Shown here in pieces: positions 40,907-52,548 of a DNA stretch of 64,000 bases. A program made the translations under genes and the position numbers. Source of the stretch: Roridomyces roridus. Lineage: Eukaryota; Basidiomycota; Agaricomycetes; Agaricales; Mycenaceae. The first letter of the stretch is position 1; every line of letters begins with the position of its first letter. The stretch is taken from NCBI GenBank assembly GCA_029378245.1, contig JARKIF010000003.1:806001-870000 (forward strand). The letters are read 5' to 3'. Below the pieces are notes generated by a model that ran no database searches, was not told where the DNA came from, and worked only from the letters and a program-made list of their open reading frames with translations.

Positions 40907-43118
40907 TCACCGCCAGGTATCATTCCTGGTAAAAGTACCGCTGGCAGGCGATTGGAATTCATTGTTCGGGTCGGATTCCCAAGACTCGAAAGCGCCGTTG
41001 ACTTTGCGGATGTATTTGTACTGGATGTCGCTCGAAGCGGGGACGTTGACCGTGACTTGTTCGAAAAGTTGAGAGCGATATCATAAGAAATAAAGACAGG
41101 AACGCACTGCTCCAGATGGGATAATTGGCGGGAGACAAGATCATCGCGCTGTCGGTAGACCAGTTTTGCAACGAGTCAGTGTTGCCGGTGATATAGATGT
41201 CCTCTTCAAAAACAAAGTTTAGTGTCTAGTTTCCCTTGAACGTTGAAATCGAACAAACCTCCCAAAAAGGTGGTAGCATCGACGTTGAACGTCACAGCGA
41301 CCGTTCCCGCGCTCCCGGAGCCACCGCCACCGCCTCCGCTCGTCTGGCAAACGGACGGGACGACAAGACCAGCGGCGCCCCATCCGGGTGAGGCGATCCC
41401 AGCGCGAGCGTTGAACGACGTGAGCGTCGCGGCGTAGCTCCACGTCAGGTCGGCGGCGCTCAGCTCTGTACCGTCGTTACGGCTGAATTGCTCCGAAAGG
41501 CTGCCGTTTGCGGGCTACGAAATGGAATTTTCAACCAACCAACCAACCAGGGATCGCAACTTGAACTTACAGTATATTTGGCGTTGATAGCAAGGAACCC
41601 GTCCGCAAAAGTCTTGACCGCCGCAGTCAAAGTGGTATATGTAGCCGTCGACGAGGCGTAACTCCCAACAGCCACCGAGGACTCGAATTGCTGGAAGAAA
41701 GCAAGCGAAGTCGACGTGACGTTCAACGTTCCTTGAGCCTTCCACACGATGAGGGAGTCGTAGAGCTGTTCTGCGACGCCGGCGACTGCGAGGAACCAGG
41801 CCGAGCCGCCCATGTAGGAATCCTCTGGGTATCGGCCAGTGGCGACGGCGGCGTTGGATGCGACGCCGCTGTTGACGGTGTAAATGGAGCGGAAAGCGTC
41901 GACGTAGACTTTGAGGCTGGATAACGCGCGGTCGGAGCAGGGTTGGAATGTTGCTGCGTCCTAAATGATTCATCAATGGAAATTCAACCAGTGTTGAAAA
42001 AAAACACAAACGTACACAACCAGCGGCAGGATCAAATGTATGAATCGAAGCCAAATGTGTGTTGGCGTCCCTGCCAGACCGGCCACCGCCCGTGTTCGCC
42101 GTGATATACCCGCCAGTCGGGTTCCAGTAGCTCTGGAGGAAGCACAAGAGGTTCGCGGCCTGAGTCTGATAGTTGCTGACAACCGAAGTTTGTCCGAGAG
42201 TTGTTGCGAGGATGGCGCCTTCGCGAAGGGCACGGTGCTGCACGGCGGTGGTGAAGAAGGAAGAAGAGTTGATTTCTTCCCAGAGGTCAAAGGTAGATTG
42301 ATTCCAGTTGCTCGCAACGTAGTTGAGGTCGAGTTCGATCATGGGCCAGAGGGTGGAAACTACATTCGAGACGCTGGTGTTTTTGACGAGCCAGTTTGCG
42401 TATCCGATCATGGCCGTGGCACGAAGAGCGGGGCCGTCTTGCCTAGTTGTGAGTCTGCTGACTTTATTGATAGGATGTTCGACCCACCTCGTTGAGGTCT
42501 TCCCCATGCTCCGGTGAACGCCGTCTCGTCAATGTTGAACTGGAATGCGTCAGAATGTTGTTGAGAGAAGAGTTTCAACTACGCACTTTGGGCTCTCCGA
42601 GCCCGCCGGACGACACGGTTCCACTGGGGTTGGAGACTTGCTGCAGGGTGGATTCAGCAGTGATGAAATTCTGAATCTGGCCGAGTAGCGTCGTGTCGGC
42701 CCCAGACGTGAACCTGGAGGGGAATTTTGAGCCAACGTCTTTCTGAGCACGAAACATATTACTCGTCGATAATGTACTTGAACACCACAGAAGAATCGCG
42801 CGTCCATGTGTAGAGGTAGTCTGAAAACTACATTACCGGCTGAAGGACATTCACAAGAAAATGGTACGCACTTGGGTTGACGTTGCTTGGGCTGGCAATC
42901 ACAACACCGGCCTGGAACGCAGTTCGATTAAAATGAGAAATCAAACACAACCATCAACGCACCTTTGCACCCTCCGACTTGGAACCAGAGGCACCAATAT
43001 TGGCCAGCAAGCCTGCCTTGGCGAGAGGGGCTTCCGTGGTGACATAAGTATCCACAGTCGAGCTCTGCGCGAAGACGGAGGCGCAGAGGGAAAGAGCGGT
43101 CAGCAAGACTTGACGCAT
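40907..43118 (-). CDS. Secreted glucoamylase, GH15 with CBM20 starch-binding domain
   Basis: The ATG at 43118 begins a signal peptide ([18 protein letters not shown]). The GH15 barrel shows [56 protein letters not shown], the general-acid segment [19 protein letters not shown], and [25 protein letters not shown], where the Glu in SEQF matches the catalytic base of Aspergillus glucoamylase. A Gly/Ser linker (GGGGGGSGS) leads to a CBM20: [29 protein letters not shown], and [21 protein letters not shown]. About 570 residues from several exons. It releases glucose from non-reducing ends of starch outside the cell. Confidence 0.9.
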
Positions 43119-43742
43119 TCTTGTCAGTGGTCGAGGGTGGGATGGCGACGACGACGACGACGAGGCGTTTTTTATACCGGTGTCGGAACAAGGACTCACG
43201 GAGCACGCGACGCGTTGCGCGTGGAGCGAGGCGCGTGATCTGTGGGTGATGACTTCTCGGAGATGATATCAGGCGAAAAGAATTCCGTGGGTGCGAGTCG
43301 GCGGCGTATAAATATGGAAGGCCTGCCATCTGGCACCAATAGAAGAAACGAAAATCGGGACGCCTTGTTATCTGGAAATGAGAGCAGCGGTGGGCGATGC
43401 CGCTGGCGGCGGAAGATTCATTTCCGCAGCGGCGTTGAGGATCTTTACTTAGCTCAGCCGCTCCGCCGTGAGTACTTGAAGTCTTGCATGCCCGACGTCC
43501 CCGAAAAACGGATGATAGAAATGAGCACGAGTGACATTGAGAAGGCATGGAAGATCTCGAGTCGCCAGAGGTCACCAGTCTGAGGTCATTCGGGGTATTT
43601 TTCACTGCCAGCCGGGGTTATTGGGGAGAAAAGGAAGCTTCGAGTACTTGACCAGTTGCAGTTTATGGACGTGGAAAGCAAGTTAAATTAATGGATATAC
43701 GTAACAAGACTCGCGTATTCACATGAAAGAGCTTAGAGGTAA
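43119..43742. promoter_or_regulatory. Upstream region of glucoamylase
   Basis: The promoter side of the glucoamylase gene; GTATAAATATGG-like sequence near 43309 is a possible TATA box, but on the wrong strand for it. A 113-codon plus-strand frame at 43242-43583 has no protein-like pattern. No gene is supported. Confidence 0.35.
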
Positions 43743-45484
43743 TTATGCAAGTTGCAGAAACGCCAGACGGGCGCCCTCCAACTTCGACCGGAGGAACTCA
43801 CCAAAAGGCAGCGAGGTATACGGGTGCCGCCGGGCAACAGTGATACATCTCTCCAGACATTGCATGTGCTCGAGGAGTCGCAATGGCAGATGGGTATCCT
43901 GGTACCCCATTTCCGGGTCAGTCAGAATACTCGGAACAAAGAATACGCACCTTCAAGCAGTTAGTATACTGCAAGTTTCTTGCGATCCTCAGGCGTGCCG
44001 GCTTGAAGAGCGTTGATCGTCGTGTGAGGAACGTCTTCCTTCCTACTCTCAAGGAAGCGCAAACATACGTCTTGAAGACCGGACTTGATTATCAGGTAAG
44101 GGTTGTTCGCCTCCTGCCTGAGCTTGTGTTGCTCGACTTCGACAAAATATTGGCGGGTATCGAGCTGGAGACGCCCGGGGAGGACGGGTGCATCGCAATA
44201 CCGACGCCATTCATTTGGGCGGGCGAGTTTGCGAGCAACGGCGTCCACGCCTATCCGAAAATGTTAGCGGAAGAATACATCCACGACTTGAACACACACC
44301 TTTCAGCCGGCCCAAACAGGCGAATTCCGGGATGCCCAGTCCCTCGGCGCGCAGAAGAAGGTAGTTCAAATCAAACAACCCGATGTTGAAGCCGGTCAGG
44401 ATGTCCGGGTCGCTCTGTATGACGAAAAGTCTCCAAGCAGCGAGCATTGAGGCTTCGTCTTGATAGGAACGCACTTCAGCTCCTTCGATAGGCGCACATG
44501 TGTTTAGAGTGAAGATGATTCGGAAAGTTTCGCGTTTTCCTGTGCTGTCATTGAGAACACGGAATTGAACTTGACGTAGAGTACACACCGTCCACGATCT
44601 TCTCGATGATATTACCGATCTGAAGCACCGCCAATTTCGCGCTTTTCGAGAAATCCGTAAATTTGCCATCGTCATGGACGGCTGTTTCAATGTCGAAGCT
44701 CAAGATCTTCAACGGCGCCATCTTGTTGATTCCGCCCGGAGGATGAAATACAATATCTTCGTGTCTGTATTTCGGTTATAATGGGATATGAAGATGAGTG
44801 GAGAACACATCCTTGACGACCAGTTCCCTCGCACTATGTGAAACTCGCTGGGACACGCGGACCTTGTCATATCTTCCTGCAGGTGACTCTATCCAACTCA
44901 TAGCAGGTATCTGGAGCGCGATTAGCGTCTCGAGCGTCCATTAAAAAGGAAGGATCACATACCTTATAGTGGAGCAGCAGGCTCTGAACGGCATCCTGAC
45001 AGGGATTGGGTAGCGTAGAGACTAGGACGTGCACAAGGACTCTGCTCCCATTCTGAAAGTGCGTCAAAATTCCAAGTGAAAAGGGCAGGTGCGGCCGTCA
45101 AATTCTCACTTGAGTAACGCCGAACAACAGAGCAACGTCCGAGGCTGCCAGTGCATTTGGATGAACATGAACATCGATCAGCTGAAAGGCTGGGTATTGT
45201 CAGTGCGTGGCGCAACTCGAAGACAGACTACGCACGTATTCTCATCTCCAATTTGACTCGGCCAGGTCTGCGCGGGCCTGACAACGAAGATTCTGCGGGA
45301 ATTGTCTGAATTCGACAAGCGCATGAAAGAATCCATACTCACTATTGACCGGTATTTCTTGGAGTACATCGGCAAAGGACTGGGAGGGACCCAGTGGTTT
45401 CGACCTCTTCGTAGGCTGGGCGTGGGCATCGTCAGTGGATTCCGGTGAGGGACGTTCGCTTCGTTTCAAGGCCGTGGTATTCAT
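43743..45484 (-). CDS. DNA polymerase delta-type exonuclease-only paralog A (Exo III lost)
   Basis: From the ATG at 45484 (MNTTALKRSERPSPES) a disordered basic start leads through short exons to PAQTWPSQIGDENTF, FQLIDVHVHPNALAA and ALLFGVTQ, as in the N-terminal domain of family-B Pol delta. Then APLKILSFDIETAV carries Exo I (DIE), the exon RETFRIIFTLNTCAPI follows, SDPDILTGFNIGLFDLNYLL carries Exo II, and LQLDTRQYF and FLESRKEDVPHTTINALQAG lead to RKKLAVY. Here four extra bases (43960-43963) interrupt the expected YCLKD. Splicing from GTATAC would restore the frame to DTHLPLRLLEHMQ but remove the Exo III tyrosine. The gene stops at 43743, before any palm domain. It could be a decaying copy or a non-catalytic protein. 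Confidence 0.65.
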
Positions 45485-46373
45485 CACGGATTATGAGGAT
45501 TTGAAGACCGCCATGTCGTCGGTCTTTTATACCGTTTTCGAGCAGAGGACCCCAGAACCTCCGGCCGGCGGATAATGGGAGTTTTGGTACCAAATCAGTC
45601 GTCAGGGGAGGTATTTGAAAGAGGGATTGTTCGAGAAAGTCGCATGTGGTCGAAGATGTGACGTTTGGATGGTGGTATTAGGGAGCTAGACTAGGAGGAC
45701 GAGCGGGTCCTCAATGGCAGGGAAGCTTAAAAGCTTGAGCCAGTTGACTGATTGTGAGGTGGCAGAGATGATACCGAGCGTGGCGACTAGTAGACGTCCG
45801 GGCAAACCACTGGCAGGACGTGCACTCGCCTGTCTCGAGGAATTTCGACGTGAGGGTGAGAAGAGAGTACGAAACAGGTAGAAAAGGACGAATGTCGCCC
45901 GAGGCCGTTCCGGATGTTACTCTACTTGGTAGGACGCCGGTAGGGGTGCCAAAGGTCTTTGAAAATCCGTCGATCGTTGGTCCGGACCTCTTCAAATTCA
46001 AATGGATAGAGATCCTGGAATTTCGCCCTTGAACGCACGAAGAGGAAGGGTGCATGGCTGAAAAGGGATCGCTGAGACAGCAGGACTCGCCGGAGTCGGG
46101 ATGAGGGGATGAGTCGGAAATTGGTCGGAAAGGAGTAGTCCGATCAATCACGTCAATATGACAACACAACGCGTGTTACGGTGTACTGCATCCGACAGGC
46201 CAACATCCGAGGGAGTCGAGACGTGAACGGTAGTTGAAGAGGAGGTCTCGCGTCGCGACTGCTTTGCCCACACGGCAGGGCTCTGCGACATTCTATCCAT
46301 ATGTATCCAGGCTCCTGGCTGCCAGGAAGGCCCATGAGTCTATCGAACTGGGAAACGCATAGCTGGGTTTTTA
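45485..46373. other. Spacer between exonuclease paralogs, no gene seen
   Basis: A 152-codon minus-strand frame (45711-46169) is Ser/Thr/Cys/His-rich with no recognisable domain and is probably chance. The stretch downstream of paralog B shows no match to the body of paralogs A or C. Confidence 0.4.
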
Positions 46374-46679
46374 CTTCGGTGACGCCGAACATGAGGGCAA
46401 CGCGCAAGTCGTTCGGGTGAACGTGAGCATCAAGCAATTGGAATACTGCAACTCCGTTCAATACCAAGGGAAAGAAAAGAATCTAATGCTGACCCAAAGC
46501 ATTGTTCAAATCGAGTTGAGTAGATTTGCTGGGGTGCTCCAACGTGGAATCTAAGCAGGTCATCATGAGAAAATGCACAAAAAAAATAAAGTTTTCTCAC
46601 CGTTCGTGGGCATCTCTCGAAGCACCTCGGCAAACGATGGCGAGAAGACTGTGTCACTTTCTGCTTGAGGGGTACACAT
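46374..46679 (-). pseudogene. DNA polymerase delta-type paralog B (5' fragment)
   Basis: The ATG at 46679 reads MCTPQAESDTVFSPSFAEVLREMPTN, matching SQSFAEVLQGMPANG of paralog C. After an intron come HVGAPQQIYSTRFEQCFG (C: YVGAAQRTYSNRFQQIIG), then VFQLLDAHVHPNDLR and ALMFGVTE. The second exon is one base out of phase with the first under GT-AG splicing, and homology ends after GVTE. No exonuclease motif is present. It is a truncated, broken copy between A and C, on the same strand. Confidence 0.6.
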
Positions 46680-46910
46680 TGGTTGTAGTTGCAAAGGTGG
46701 ATTGTAGAGAAGTTAGCTGCCATTTATATTGTTTCTCCGGTATGGACCCACAACACGCCAGCTGCGAAGAACAAATCAAGATTCAAGGGAGCCCAGACAA
46801 TGGGAAAGTGATTCTTCTAGAACAAGAATACAGACGGAAACAAAACACCCAAGTACAAGTCGTCGTCGTCATGGCAGATAATCTTCCTCTTGCAATTGTG
46901 GTATTTTTCT

Positions 46911-48785
46911 TTAGCCTCGAACAAGGCCTCGCACCACTTTTGTTGTTCCATTATTCGAAAATAACACCCCTGTGTGGTTGTTGAGCAGTGTGAGCGGCAG
47001 TACCACTGTTTCCGAGTCACGACGAGGTGGATGGACATAAGGCTGGAATCAATTGCATTTGTGATGTCGCGAATAAATAGTATGTATACTAGGCGAACGT
47101 AAGCATCCGTGGTGCCAACCAAGAATTGAGAGAGTAAAAGCGCACGTACAGACATGAAATTCTCAACCACTACGCCCCGCTCTCAGAAACCTCCCAAAAG
47201 AAACGAAAGGATCCGGCCCGTGACGTGCTTCAGCGACACTATTCTCGAGACACTGCAACTGCTTGAGCAACCTCAACGGCAGATAAGAGTCCTACAAGCA
47301 CAAATCCAGACCTATTCCAGCGTCCACGCTAAAAGCAAAACATACCTTCAAACAATAAACGGCAAGCTTCCTCCGATCCATATCCGTGCCCGCCTGCAGC
47401 TTGTTAATTATCTTGAAATCAAGATCTTCCTTCTTGGTATCCAAGAACGTCTGGCAGGCAGCGTTCAGATTTGTGCGCATCTCCGGGAAGTGGATGACGA
47501 TATATTGGCGAATGTCGAGGACGAGACGGCCTGCGAGGACTGGAGCATCCGCAAATTGACGTGCGAGGTTCGGAACGCCTTTACGGACGATCGAATTCAC
47601 GCCTGCGAAATTCAACTTTATGGTTTCTATTCAAAATGAGTAAGATCCTACCTTTGAGCCGTCCCAGACACGCGAAATCGGGAACGCCAAGCTCTTCCGC
47701 CCGCAGGAGGAGGTAGTTGAGGTCGAAAATCCCGATATTGAACCCAGTCACAATGTCGGGGTCGCTCCGTACAACAAAGTCTCTCCAAGCCGACAGCAAC
47801 TTCTTCTCGTCAAAGTAGTAGCGTACTTCAGCACCGGTGATGGGAGGGCACCTCTTGAGGGTAAAGATGATGCGGAAGGTTTGGGGATTGTCGTCTACCG
47901 TGGATTCAAGGATGTTACCGATTTGAAGGACAGGCAATTCCGCACGGTTGGAGTAATCCGTGAAAGTGTTGTTCGCCGGCACGTTGGTTTCGATGTCGAA
48001 GCTCAGGATCTTCAACGGTGCCGTTTTTCTTTCTAGCGGCTGGAGTAGAATATCCTCGGGCCTGTGTAATAAGGGTTGAACGACAAGTCATTTGAATGAA
48101 GGGCGACAAACAGGATCGTGACCTCCTTGTGATTATGCGAAACTGGCTCGATTGCTTCTTTGTATTTTCCGGCCGGCAATTCCATCCAACTCATCGCAGG
48201 TATCTGGCGGGTGAATAGGATGTGTATTGAATCGGAACGATCAACTCACCTTATAGTGCGATAATATGCGCTGCGCGGCGTCTCGAGAAGCTACATCAGG
48301 GAGTGTGGAAACCGATACATGCACGAGGACATGAAGACCCTCCTGGAAACACGTCAGAATCACGTAGGACGGAAAGATTTTTCTTACTTCGGTGACGCCG
48401 AACAGTAGGGCGCCACCCGAACCACCCGAGTCCGAGTCCTTCGGGTGGATTTGAGCATCCAGCAATTGAAACACTGTACTTCGGTTAATGCGGGAGGAAA
48501 GTACACGGACTTGAACCACGTACCCAATGATTTGTTGAAATCGATTCGAGTAGGTTCGTTGGGCTGCGCCAACGTAGACCCTGTGTAACACGTCTGAAGA
48601 ACATACAGGAAGACATCGAACTCATCCTTACCGTTCGCAGGCATCCCTTGGAGCACCTCGGCAAACGATTGTGAAGGTACCAATGGTTTCGGCTTCTTCA
48701 CCGTGCGTTGAGCGCCATCTGGAGGCTCTGGGGAGGCTGTTTGAGACCGCTTCAAGGGCGAACTACTCTCTGCTTGAGTATTCAT
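46911..48785 (-). CDS. DNA polymerase delta-type exonuclease-only paralog C (all Exo motifs kept)
   Basis: The ATG at 48785 gives MNTQAESSSPLKRSQTA. Short exons chain in phase through RTYSNRFQQIIGTVFQLLDAQ, ALLFGVTE, VLVHVSVSTLPD, AMSWMELPAGKYKE, APLKILSFDIETNVP (Exo I, DIE), SDPDIVTGFNIGIFDLNYLL (Exo II), DFACLGRLKG, LVLDIRQYIV, FLDTKKEDLDFKIINKLQAG and LAVYCLKDSYLPLRLL (Exo III, YxxxD). What follows (PFVSFGRFLRAGRGVVENF) still resembles the Pol delta segment just before the palm, then the gene ends within about 120 codons; no polymerase motif such as DxxSLYPS or DTDS is found. Known Pol delta catalytic subunits have about 1,100 residues; this is near 450. It may be a free 3'-5' exonuclease or a regulator. 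The 3' end is uncertain (46911 if spliced, 46817 if read through). Confidence 0.7.
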
Positions 48786-49322
48786 TGCGGGAGGCCTGGA
48801 TAGTTGAACAGCTGGCTTTTATAGTGTTCACTGGTGCGGATCCCCGAAGCTGCCGGCAGTGAGGAGGGAGTTGCGGAGGAGTTGCTGGTTCCTATGTATG
48901 ATGAGACGCAGCGTCGACGCTTCGTTTGTGCATGTAGGACGAAGGGCAGCTGACGGAAGTTGAACGGAACAAGGGAGCGGGTGATCGGAGTCCTGATGAG
49001 TCAGCGTCCGGAGCCGAAATTAAGCACGTCGACAAATATCCACAACGCGTTGATCGTTTATGAGACGTGTCTGGACGCGATGAGGCCGGACTGGGCGCGT
49101 ATTTTGTGGCTGAATCGGGTCTATGGAGAAAAGAGATGCCACTGTTTTTTCTTCTCAATTTTTGAGCCAATTTTCTTGAAGAGAAACCACTTTTCGCGTT
49201 GGTGTACAAATTGATGGAGCTATATATTACGGAGTTGTCATCCGTTTACCAAGCACCACCTCTCTTGTCCTTCTCCTCCATCCCCCTCTACTCTTCCTCC
49301 TCCCCTGCCCTTGTCCTCCGCA
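48786..49322. promoter_or_regulatory. Divergent region between exonuclease paralog C and RNR1
   Basis: About 540 bp between the start codons of two divergent genes, both tied to DNA precursors or DNA ends. C/T-rich sequence just before 49323 is the RNR1 leader. I could not confirm any MluI-box (ACGCGT) upstream of RNR1; ACAACGCGTTG occurs at about 49041. Confidence 0.4.
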
Positions 49323-52300
49323 ATGGCCTTTGTATACAAGCGAGGTAAGCCCCACTGCACCACTCCTCGGTCTGACAGTCGCTAACACGTTTTTTCTTCG
49401 TAGATGGGTACGTGCCGCGTCGACGCGCTTGACACGTAGTTTCGCGTGTTTCTGACTCTCTTCCTCCTCCAGACGCAAGGAGAAGATCTTCTTTGACAAG
49501 GTGCGTCGCGTCGTCGCGTCAGGGCTTTCTCTGACCATGCCCCAGATCACCACTCGCATCGAGAAGCTCGTCTATGGGCTCGACCAGAACTACGTCAACC
49601 CAGTAGAGTGCGTGTCGTGCCACCGACCTCTCCTCCATCTCATCTTGCCACAGGGTCACCCAGAAGGTCGTTGCTGGCGTTTACAACGGCATTACGACGA
49701 TGGAGCTCGACGTGCGTCGACGCGTTTCTCTCGCTTTCCACTGTGCTCATCGCTTTCTAGAACCTCGCCGCAGAGACTGCTGCATACCTCACCACCAAGC
49801 ATCCCGACTACGCTGTCCTCGCCGCTCGCATCGCAGTCTCCAATCTGCACAAGGAGACGAAGAAGAGTTTCTCCCAGGTCATGAAGGACTTGTATACCTA
49901 CAGTGCGTGATGCTCTCTTTCTCTCCAGTCTCTTCTCATACCATACCCAGTCAACCCCAAGACGGGCAAGTCGGCCTCCCTCATCTCGAAAGAGACCTAC
50001 GAGGTCGTCGAGGCCAACGCCGCCACCCTCGACGCTGCTATCATCTACAACCGCGATTTCAACTACAACTACTTTGGTTTCAAGACCCTCGAACGGTCAT
50101 ATCTCCTCCGCCTCAATGGCCGCGTCGTCGAGCGACCCCAGCACCTCATTATGCGTGTCGCCGTTGGCATTCATGGCTCCGACCTCGACCACGTCCTCGA
50201 GACGTACAACCTCATGTCCGAGCGCTACTTCACCCACGCCACGCCGACGCTCTTCAACGCTGGCACGCCCAATCCCCAAATGAGCTCGTGCTTCCTCGTC
50301 TGCATGAAGGAGGATTCCATTGAGGGAATATACGACACGCTCAAGAACTGTGCCATGATTAGCAAGAGTGCTGGCGGTATTGGTGTCAACATTCACAACA
50401 TCCGTGCTACCGGGTATGTCTCTTCGTATTGACCTTGGCCCTTGCTCACGTTTCGCAGTTCATACATCGCCGGCACTAATGGATACTCGAACGGCATTGT
50501 CCCCATGCTCCGCGTATACGACTCGACAGCTCGCTACGTCGACCAGGGTGGTAACAAGAGGCCCGGTGCCATCGCCATCTACCTCGAGCCCTGGCACGCC
50601 GACATCTTCGAGTTCATCGACCTCCGCAAGAACCACGGCAAGGAGCAGATGCGGGCGCGCGACTTGTTCCTCGCTCTCTGGATTCCGGATCTCTTGTAAG
50701 TCTGCTCCGCTTCTCGAGATCATTACTGACTCTTCTGCAGCATGAAACGTGTCGAAGCCAACGAGGACTGGTCACTCTTCTGCCCCAACGAGGCCCCCGG
50801 TCTGCATGAAGTGCACAGTGCCGAGTTTGACGCGCTCTATATCAAGTACGAGCAGGAGGGCCGTGCTCGCAAGACTATCCCCGCCCAGAAGCTGTGGTAC
50901 GCCATCCTCGAGGCCCAAGTCGAGACGGGTGGGCCGTTCATGCTGTACAAAGATGCCGCGAATGGTGAGTATTCCAACTATCCATATATCCCCATTCTAA
51001 CAATCCTTCAGCCAAGTCTAACCAAAAGAACCTCGGCACCATCAAGTCCTCGAACCTCTGCACCGAGATCATCGAGTACTCTTCCCCCGAGGAGACCGCC
51101 GTCTGCAACCTCGCATCCATCGCCCTTCCCAGCTTCATCTCCGACGGCAAGTACAACTTCCAGCACCTACACGACATCGCCAAGGTCGTCGCCAAGAACC
51201 TGAACCGCGTTATCGACGTCAACTACTACCCCATTCCCGAGGCGCGTCGCTCCAATATGCGCCATCGACCTATTGGTGTCGGCGTGCAGGGACTTGCCGA
51301 TGTTTTCCTCGCGCTGCGCATGCCGTTCGAGTCTGCGGAGGCCAAGGAGCTCAACCAGCAGATCTTCGAGACGATCTACCACGGCGCACTCGAGGCCAGC
51401 GTTGAGCTCGCTGAGCGGGACGGGCCCTATGAGACGTACGAGGGGAGTCCCGCGTCTCAAGGCCAACTGCAATTCGACCTGTGGGGAGTGACGCCGAGCG
51501 CCTTGTGGGATTGGGAGGAGTTGAAGGAGAAGATTCGAAAGCACGGGCTTCGTAACAGTCTTCTTACTGCGCCCATGCCGACGGCATCGACCAGCCAAAT
51601 TCTCGGCAACAACGAATGCTTCGAACCGTACACGAGCAACATCTACACTCGCCGCGTCCTCTCTGGCGAGTTCCAGGTCGTTTGCCCGTGGCTGCTGCGC
51701 GAGCTCGTCGACCTCGGGTTGTGGGACGACAACATGAAGAACATGCTCATCGCGCACCGTGGCTCCGTCCAAAACATTCCCGGCATTCCCGACGACGTCA
51801 AGGCGATCTACAAGACGGTGTGGGAGATTTCGCAGAAGCGGGTCTTGGAGATGGCGGCCGACCGTGGAGCGTTCATCTGCCAGAGCCAGAGCTTGAATGT
51901 GCATCTCTCAGCGCCCACGATGGGACAGCTGACGAGCATGCACTTTTATGGCTGGAAGCGCGGGCTCAAGACGGGGATGTATTACCTGCGAACGCAGCCT
52001 GCAGCTCAGGCCATCCAGTTCACGGTCGACCAGAGCGTGCTCAACGACGTCAAGGTGCAGAACGCCAACGCGGCTAAGGCCAAGGCAAAAGCTGCGAGCG
52101 TCGTTCCTCCCACTGCCGTCCCCGAGCTCGTCGCGTCCTCTTCCTCGTCATCATCCACTCGCGACCAGTCTCCTTTGACACCGCCAAAGCGAGAACGCGA
52201 GCCGCCGGTGACGATCAAGCAGGAGCCCATTTCCCCTGAGCCGTTGCGATTCACCACACCTGCTCCCGAGCCCGAGCCTGCCTCTGAATCCGATGCGATG

Positions 52301-52432
52301 CTCGCCAAGATGGCAGCGGAGGACCCAGACTTTGCGGCTGCGCTGCAAAAGCTGAAGGACCGCGAGTTGGAGGAGGCGAGGATGTACTGCGCGCTGGAGA
52401 ACAAGGAGGACTGTTTGATGTGCTCGGGTTGA
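49323..52432 (+). CDS. RNR1: Ribonucleoside-diphosphate reductase large subunit
   Basis: Exons chain from the ATG at 49323: MAFVYKR, a 4-nt exon (49404-49407) completing [13 protein letters not shown], then [19 protein letters not shown], an ATP-cone start that supplies the allosteric activity site. The catalytic barrel shows [15 protein letters not shown] (first redox Cys), [16 protein letters not shown] (radical Cys with Asn and Glu), [30 protein letters not shown] and the Tyr-Tyr region [16 protein letters not shown]. The C-terminus is a long Ser/Pro/Glu-rich tail ending DCLMCSG, the CxxC that re-reduces the site. It makes deoxyribonucleoside diphosphates with the RNR2 subunit. Fully intact; the disordered tail before CLMC is longer than in yeast. 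Confidence 0.93.
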
Positions 52433-52548
52433 GTGGTGTCCTGCTAGATCTCTTTTCACTTATGTATCTCTATTCTCACTATGTTGTATGTGTAATCTCT
52501 GAACTATTTCACCCTTTTCGCAAGACTGCGCCCAATGAAATGCTACGA

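Noticed and set aside
42928..43605. 225-codon minus-strand frame over the glucoamylase start
   Set aside because: It is out of frame with the clear signal peptide and GH15 start at 43118 and has no domain features.
45711..46169. 152-codon minus-strand frame between exonuclease paralogs
   Set aside because: Ser/Thr/His/Cys-rich without a domain pattern or homology to the flanking paralogs.
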